Assembly (NCBI GenBank): GCA_937958365.1
Contig: CALFEW010000176.1
Coordinates: 1 to 7,862 of the forward strand
Source: an uncultured Chloroflexota bacterium
Lineage (GTDB): Bacteria; Chloroflexota; Anaerolineae; Promineifilales; Promineifilaceae
Reading direction: 5' to 3'
Length of the DNA: 7,862 nucleotides
The notes beneath the pieces were generated by a model. It ran no database searches. It was not told where the DNA came from and saw nothing but the letters and a program-made list of their open reading frames with translations. The position numbers and the translations under genes are program-made. Position 1 is the first letter of the stretch. Each line of letters begins with the position of its first letter. This document shows positions 4,923 to 7,862 of this stretch, in pieces.

Positions 4923-6200
4923 CTAAAACGACCACAGCGAGGTGCGAGACCGTTCCTTCGGTTTTCCAACCGGCTGCAAGCGCTCATTGACGCGGGTCCA
5001 TGCTTCGCTAGGCTGCTTGGGTATTTGGTTTTGGTGTTCTGCTTTGCTGAGCCGAAAGGCAAAATCCTCAATTAACGCCGAAATCGGGTCAGTCGGATTG
5101 CCGATCAATAGGGGCGTGCCCCGATTGATCGCGTAGACAAACTGCTTTGGCGCGAAAGGGATGACCAGAGAAATGGGGTGTTTCAGCACATCTATGATTT
5201 TTTTGCTGGATAACCCGCCATCTTCAAAGGTCCAATTCAAAACGAGCTTTACCTTTTCTTCGGTGTAGCCCAATTTGCGATAGGTGTCCAGCGCGATGGC
5301 TCCGGCGCGAATGGAAGCCAACTCCGGCGAGACAACCAGGATGATTTCTTCGGCATAGTCCAGCATCATGAGTGAAACGTGGTCGAAACGATGCGGTAAA
5401 TCCACCACCATATACTCAAACTTCGGCCGTAAATAAGAAACCGCGAGTTCGATGAGTTCATCCTCTATTTTTTCAGCATTAACGGGATTAGAGGGGCCGA
5501 GGATGTAGGTCAGGCCGCTTTCGTGCTGGCCGACGATGGTTTTGACGGCTTCCAGGTCAATTTGTGTGCTGCTGTAGCGAGACAGGTCGGCCCAGGTTCT
5601 TTTGGGCGCTCGATTGAGCATGAGGGCGACCTGACCGGCCGTGAAGACCATGTCCATGAGCATGGTGGAACTTTGCCACAAGCCACGGAGCGCCAGGGCC
5701 AGATTGACGGCCAGACTGGAACAGCCGACGCCACCGCGCAGGCTGTGTACGGCAATCAAACGCGCCGGTTCGTTGCTTTCTAGCTGACCGGCTTTTGCCA
5801 GTTTCAGAGCGTCGGCGCGTCGCAGAAGGGCGGTCAGGCGGACGGCTAATTCGGCCGTCTCGAATGGTTTGGGCAGATAGTCGTCTGCGCCGGCTTCAAA
5901 GGCATTGAGTTTGTCTTCCAGTTCGGATTGGCTGGTAAGGATGAGGATAGGCAGGTGTAAAAATTCGGGGTCGCGTCGCAGCCGGCGGGTGAATTCGAAG
6001 CCATCCATAATGGGCATCATTTTGTCTGTAACGACAATGTCTGGATGATGGACGCGGACTTGTTGCAGGGCGTCGCTGCCATCTACGGCCGTTACCACCT
6101 GATACCCTTCTCTGTCTAAAGCCACTTCGAGGATCTTACGAATCATCCGATCGTCGTCAACCACTAAGACTTTATAAAGTTTAGTCCCTTGCTCTGTCAT
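4923..6200 (-). CDS. cpaE: CpaE/TadZ-type pilus localisation ATPase with N-terminal receiver domain
   Basis: A 425-residue protein. Residues 9-127 form a complete response-regulator receiver domain: acidic pocket D15/D16, phosphoacceptor D59 in VVTDKMMP, T89 and K111 in LPKPF. Residues 147-385 form a MinD/ParA-like ATPase of the CpaE/TadZ family. Its deviant Walker A is SLRGGVGCSSLAVNLA (153-168), the switch region contains MDMVFTAGQ (D183), and a Walker B-like D267 lies in MVVDLPHRFD. The two P-loop lysines are replaced by R155 and C160, as is often seen in TadZ relatives. The last 40 residues are polar and probably flexible. CpaE/TadZ proteins sit at the inner membrane and place the Tad secretion machine at the pole. 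An intact receiver suggests phosphorylation control, but no histidine kinase is in the window. The ATG has only a weak Shine-Dalgarno. The pilin fusion lies 102 bp downstream on the same strand. Confidence 0.9.
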   Translation of the reverse strand: MTEQGTKLYKVLVVDDDRMIRKILEVALDREGYQVVTAVDGSDALQQVRVHHPDIVVTDKMMPIMDGFEFTRRLRRDPEFLHLPILILTSQSELEDKLNAFEAGADDYLPKPFETAELAVRLTALLRRADALKLAKAGQLESNEPARLIAVHSLRGGVGCSSLAVNLALALRGLWQSSTMLMDMVFTAGQVALMLNRAPKRTWADLSRYSSTQIDLEAVKTIVGQHESGLTYILGPSNPVNAEKIEDELIELAVSYLRPKFEYMVVDLPHRFDHVSLMMLDYAEEIILVVSPELASIRAGAIALDTYRKLGYTEEKVKLVLNWTFEDGGLSSKKIIDVLKHPISLVIPFAPKQFVYAINRGTPLLIGNPTDPISALIEDFAFRLSKAEHQNQIPKQPSEAWTRVNERLQPVGKPKERSRTSLWSF

Positions 6201-6232
6201 AGCCTGTTTTACCTGTCATTTGGTTGAATGCT

Positions 6233-6421
6233 CTATTTGTCCGTTTGCTGCGACGTGGTCTGGTTTTGCCCCCAAAGTGACCGTGATAACTGCTGGCTAA
6301 CTCTGGGAATAGTGGGCAAAACTTGCAGCTTATCCTCTGAGCAGAGTGATCCGTGTAACATTCTAGTGAACGCCCGTAATAGAGGATTTCTAAATTGAGC
6401 CTCGATTGCCAACTTATTCAT
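6233..6421 (-). CDS. Doubtful small ORF upstream of REC-CpaE
   Basis: A 62-codon frame starting at an ATG with AGGA five bases upstream and ending 32 bp before the REC-CpaE start. The product (MNKLAIEAQFRNPLLRAFTR..., ending NQTTSQQTDK) is basic and polar, with no membrane segment, signal peptide or motif I recognise. The frame can be extended to a TTG at 6448. The Shine-Dalgarno and the position in front of a same-strand gene are the only support. The base composition and lack of recognisable similarity argue for chance, or for a leader frame. Confidence 0.22.
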   Translation of the reverse strand: MNKLAIEAQFRNPLLRAFTRMLHGSLCSEDKLQVLPTIPRVSQQLSRSLWGQNQTTSQQTDK

Positions 6422-6494
6422 CAGGTTCCTATAGGCTAGTATAGGCAAGCCTTAAAGGTAAGACACTCCCACAAGAGTACCAAACTACAAATGA

Positions 6495-6522
6495 CTTGTA
6501 AGACTTGTGTACTGTCAGTCAA
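6495..6522 (-). promoter_or_regulatory. Weak minus-strand promoter candidate upstream of REC-CpaE
   Basis: Read on the minus strand, TTGACT (6522-6517) and TACAAG (6500-6495) are 16 bp apart, about 300 bp before the REC-CpaE start. The -35 matches at 5 of 6 positions and the -10 at 4 of 6. A second isolated -10-like TATACT lies at 6443-6438 without a good -35. Both are low-specificity matches in AT-rich DNA. Confidence 0.2.
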
Positions 6523-6565
6523 CTGCGTGCCGGGCAGATACGCGCTGAATTCACGCAGATTCATG

Positions 6566-6664
6566 AATGGGACGCGGATAAACGCAGATGCGGCCGATTT
6601 TCGCGGATAAAAACCATACACATCAGCGTTTATCCGCCGCACTCGTGAAAATCCGCATCCCATT
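6566..6664. repeat. Palindromic intergenic repeat (REP/MITE-like)
   Basis: The outer arms AATGGGACGCGGAT (6566-6579) and its complement at 6651-6664 match 13 of 14 bases. Inner arms at 6574-6590 (GCGGATAAACGCAGATG) and 6621-6637 match 16 of 17. A further GATTTTC-containing pair lies at 6592-6603 and 6645-6656. The element is thus a mosaic of gcggat-type modules in both orientations, about 99 bp long, between genes. It encodes nothing recognisable. The type resembles repeats common between genes in Chloroflexota genomes, which I recall but cannot verify here. Confidence 0.7.
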
Positions 6665-6716
6665 TCTTACGTGTGAAAAGGTCGTGGTATGGGTTAATCG
6701 CCGTTTGGCCCAAATA

Positions 6717-6753
6717 AAAAGAGATTGAAGAGGTTGCCTCTTCAATCTCTTTT
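6717..6753 (-). terminator. Rho-independent terminator of the MoeB-rhodanese gene
   Basis: The arms 6717-6733 and 6737-6753 are a perfect 17-bp inverted repeat with a three-base loop, 25 bp after the stop codon of the MoeB-rhodanese gene. On the minus strand the stem runs into a U-rich tail (U5 then AUUU). The outer A/T pairs overlap the tail, so the stable core is the 13-bp GAGATTGAAGAGG stem. The plus strand has a weaker T-tract ending in CC, so the minus strand is the natural direction. Confidence 0.88.
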
Positions 6754-6778
6754 CCAGCCAATGGTTCTCAGAACGATT

Positions 6779-7862
6779 TCAGTAAGTCGGTAAGGATGGG
6801 TCAACGTCTCTGGCCCAACGGTTGATGCCGCCGTCCAGGTTCCATAGTTTTTTGAAGCCATGCTGCTGCAACTGTTGGATAACGGCCGTGCTGCGCACCC
6901 CCGTGCGGCACTGCACCACCATTTCTTGCGCCGTATCCAGTTCGCCCAAATGATCCAACACTTCACCCTTGGGGATCAGCCTGGCCCCAACGTGGCGCAG
7001 ATTAGAAATGTCCCATTCGTGCCGTTCGCGCACGTCCAGAATAAGCAGATTGTCACCCGCGTTTAGCCGCGCTTTCAGCTCCAGCGGCGTTATCTGCCGC
7101 ACATCACCGTGTGTTTCCTCACCGCCATACAGGCTGTGGTCGTGGGCGGGCATCCCGCAAAACTGTTCGTAGTCTATCAATTCGGTGATGGTGGGGTTCG
7201 GGCCGCAGATGGGGCAGTTGGGATTTTTACGCAGCTTCACCTCGGTAAATTCCATGTTCAGGGCGTCGTAGAGCAGCAAACGGCCGATCATACTATCGCC
7301 AATGCCCAGGATGAGCTTGATGGCTTCCGTCGCCTGCATCGCGCCCACCGTGCCCGGCAAAATGCCCAACACGCCGCCCTCGGCGCAGCTAGGAACCAGG
7401 CCAGGCGGCGGTGGTTCGGGGAAAAGGCAGCGGTAGCATGGTCCTTCGGCGGCGTAGAAGACGGAAAGCTGCCCCTCGAAGCGGAAGATGCTGCCATAAA
7501 CGTTGGGTTTGCCCAGCAGCACACAGGCATCGTTGGTGAGATAGCGCGTGGGGAAATTGTCGGTGCCATCAATAATGATGTCGTAAGGCGCAAAGATTTC
7601 CAGCGCGTTGGCCGATGTCAGCGGAACCGGATAGGCGTCTACCTGAACGTGCGGGTTGATGTCTAGAATGCGCGCTTTGGCGCTTTCCAGTTTGGGGCGG
7701 CCTACGTCTTTGGTTCCGTGAATAATTTGCCGCTGCAAATTGGTGGTGTCCACCACGTCATAATCTACCAGGCCGATGCGACCGACGCCGGCGGCGGCCA
7801 GATACATCGCCAGCGGCGAGCCTAAGCCGCCCGCGCCAATCAGCAAAACGCTGGCCGCTTTA
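6779..7862 (-). CDS. moeZ: MoeB/ThiF-type adenylyltransferase with C-terminal rhodanese domain, 5' truncated
   Basis: This is an E1-like enzyme that adenylates the C-terminal glycine of a small ubiquitin-like sulfur carrier (MoaD, ThiS or CysO type). It then transfers sulfur through its rhodanese domain for molybdopterin, thiamine or cysteine synthesis. The frame is open to the window edge; residues before LLIGAGGLGSP read KAASV, as in MoeB, so the N-terminus (about 35-45 residues) lies outside and the TTG at 7846 is not a start. Numbering from that Leu, visible features are the nucleotide loop GAGGLGSP, D30 and the NLQRQ block, catalytic-type D96 in DGTDNFPTR, zinc ligands C137/C140 and C211/C214, and C154 in SCAEGGVLG as a candidate thioester cysteine. 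The rhodanese part is about 250-355, with active cysteine C313 in CRTGVRS. Domain order matches MoeZ/MoeBR and Uba4/MOCS3. The carrier protein and pathway are not shown here. Confidence 0.9.
   Translation of the reverse strand, partial: KAASVLLIGAGGLGSPLAMYLAAAGVGRIGLVDYDVVDTTNLQRQIIHGTKDVGRPKLESAKARILDINPHVQVDAYPVPLTSANALEIFAPYDIIIDGTDNFPTRYLTNDACVLLGKPNVYGSIFRFEGQLSVFYAAEGPCYRCLFPEPPPPGLVPSCAEGGVLGILPGTVGAMQATEAIKLILGIGDSMIGRLLLYDALNMEFTEVKLRKNPNCPICGPNPTITELIDYEQFCGMPAHDHSLYGGEETHGDVRQITPLELKARLNAGDNLLILDVRERHEWDISNLRHVGARLIPKGEVLDHLGELDTAQEMVVQCRTGVRSTAVIQQLQQHGFKKLWNLDGGINRWARDVDPSLPTY

Larger units (their letters stand above)
6201..6716. other. Intergenic stretch with no convincing gene apart from one doubtful small frame
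   Basis: This 516-bp stretch is visibly more AT-rich than its neighbours. It holds a doubtful 62-codon frame (6233-6421), a short dyad CTCTGAGCAGAG (6335-6346), a direct repeat TATAGGC (6430-6436, 6440-6446), a weak minus-strand promoter candidate and a palindromic repeat at 6566-6664. Another open minus-strand frame (6436-6663) runs through the repeat and looks accidental. It presumably contains the control region of the REC-CpaE gene. Confidence 0.6.

Noticed and set aside
6436..6663. A 75-codon minus-strand frame
   Set aside because: It runs through the palindromic repeat, has no good ribosome-binding site, and its product looks unstructured and unrelated to any family I know.
7109..7666. 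A 185-codon open frame on the plus strand
   Set aside because: It is antisense to the MoeB core, which carries all expected motifs. The plus-strand product shows no family pattern.
7844..7846. TTG as start of the MoeB-rhodanese gene
   Set aside because: The frame continues to the window edge, and the residues before it (KAASV) match the usual approach to the GAGGLGSP loop.
6779..7862. Functional link between MoeB-rhodanese and the PLP enzyme (a CysO/CysM-like cysteine route)
   Set aside because: The two genes are on opposite strands and 3.5 kb apart with unrelated genes between them, and no sulfur-carrier gene is present. The idea rests only on family analogy.

Overview
The window looks like chromosomal DNA of a free-living bacterium, most likely a member of the Chloroflexota close to Anaerolineae. 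This is an inference from the moderately GC-rich coding sequence, the Tad-type pilus regulator with an N-terminal receiver domain, a MoeB-rhodanese fusion, an intergenic repeat of the 'gcggataaacgc' type, and an iterated 8-bp palindrome (ACGGCCGT, about ten copies in 7.9 kb). No rRNA, tRNA, CRISPR array or transposase was seen.

Left half, plus strand (1-3324): the 3' part of a threonine synthase-family PLP enzyme, cut by the window edge and carrying a tandem heptamer inside its reading frame. Next comes a compact toxin-antitoxin module made of a RelB/DinJ-type antitoxin and a PIN-domain toxin that overlap by 4 bases. A promoter and three 11-bp-spaced repeats precede it. Only 18 bp later starts a second fold-type II PLP enzyme of 496 residues and unknown substrate. 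A strong hairpin terminator with a UUCG tetraloop ends this unit.

Middle, minus strand (6200-3256, read right to left): a receiver-domain/CpaE-TadZ ATPase fusion, then a Flp-type prepilin N-terminus fused to a concanavalin/LamG-like domain. These are followed by a single-pass membrane protein with an outward carboxypeptidase-regulatory-like domain and a small single-pass membrane protein. Together they look like a surface or pilus accessory locus in which the pilin itself would carry an adhesive domain. The secretion ATPase, platform proteins and prepilin peptidase of a complete Tad system are not in the window.

Right end, minus strand: a roughly 580-bp stretch largely without convincing genes (6201-6778) holds a palindromic intergenic repeat and a perfect 17-bp terminator. 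That terminator ends a MoeB/ThiF-type adenylyltransferase-rhodanese fusion whose N-terminus lies outside the window.

The most interesting points are the Flp pilin-LamG fusion beside REC-CpaE, the mixed RelB-PIN toxin-antitoxin pair between two PLP enzymes with its phased operator repeats, the in-frame heptamer expansion in the threonine synthase, and the iterated palindrome.
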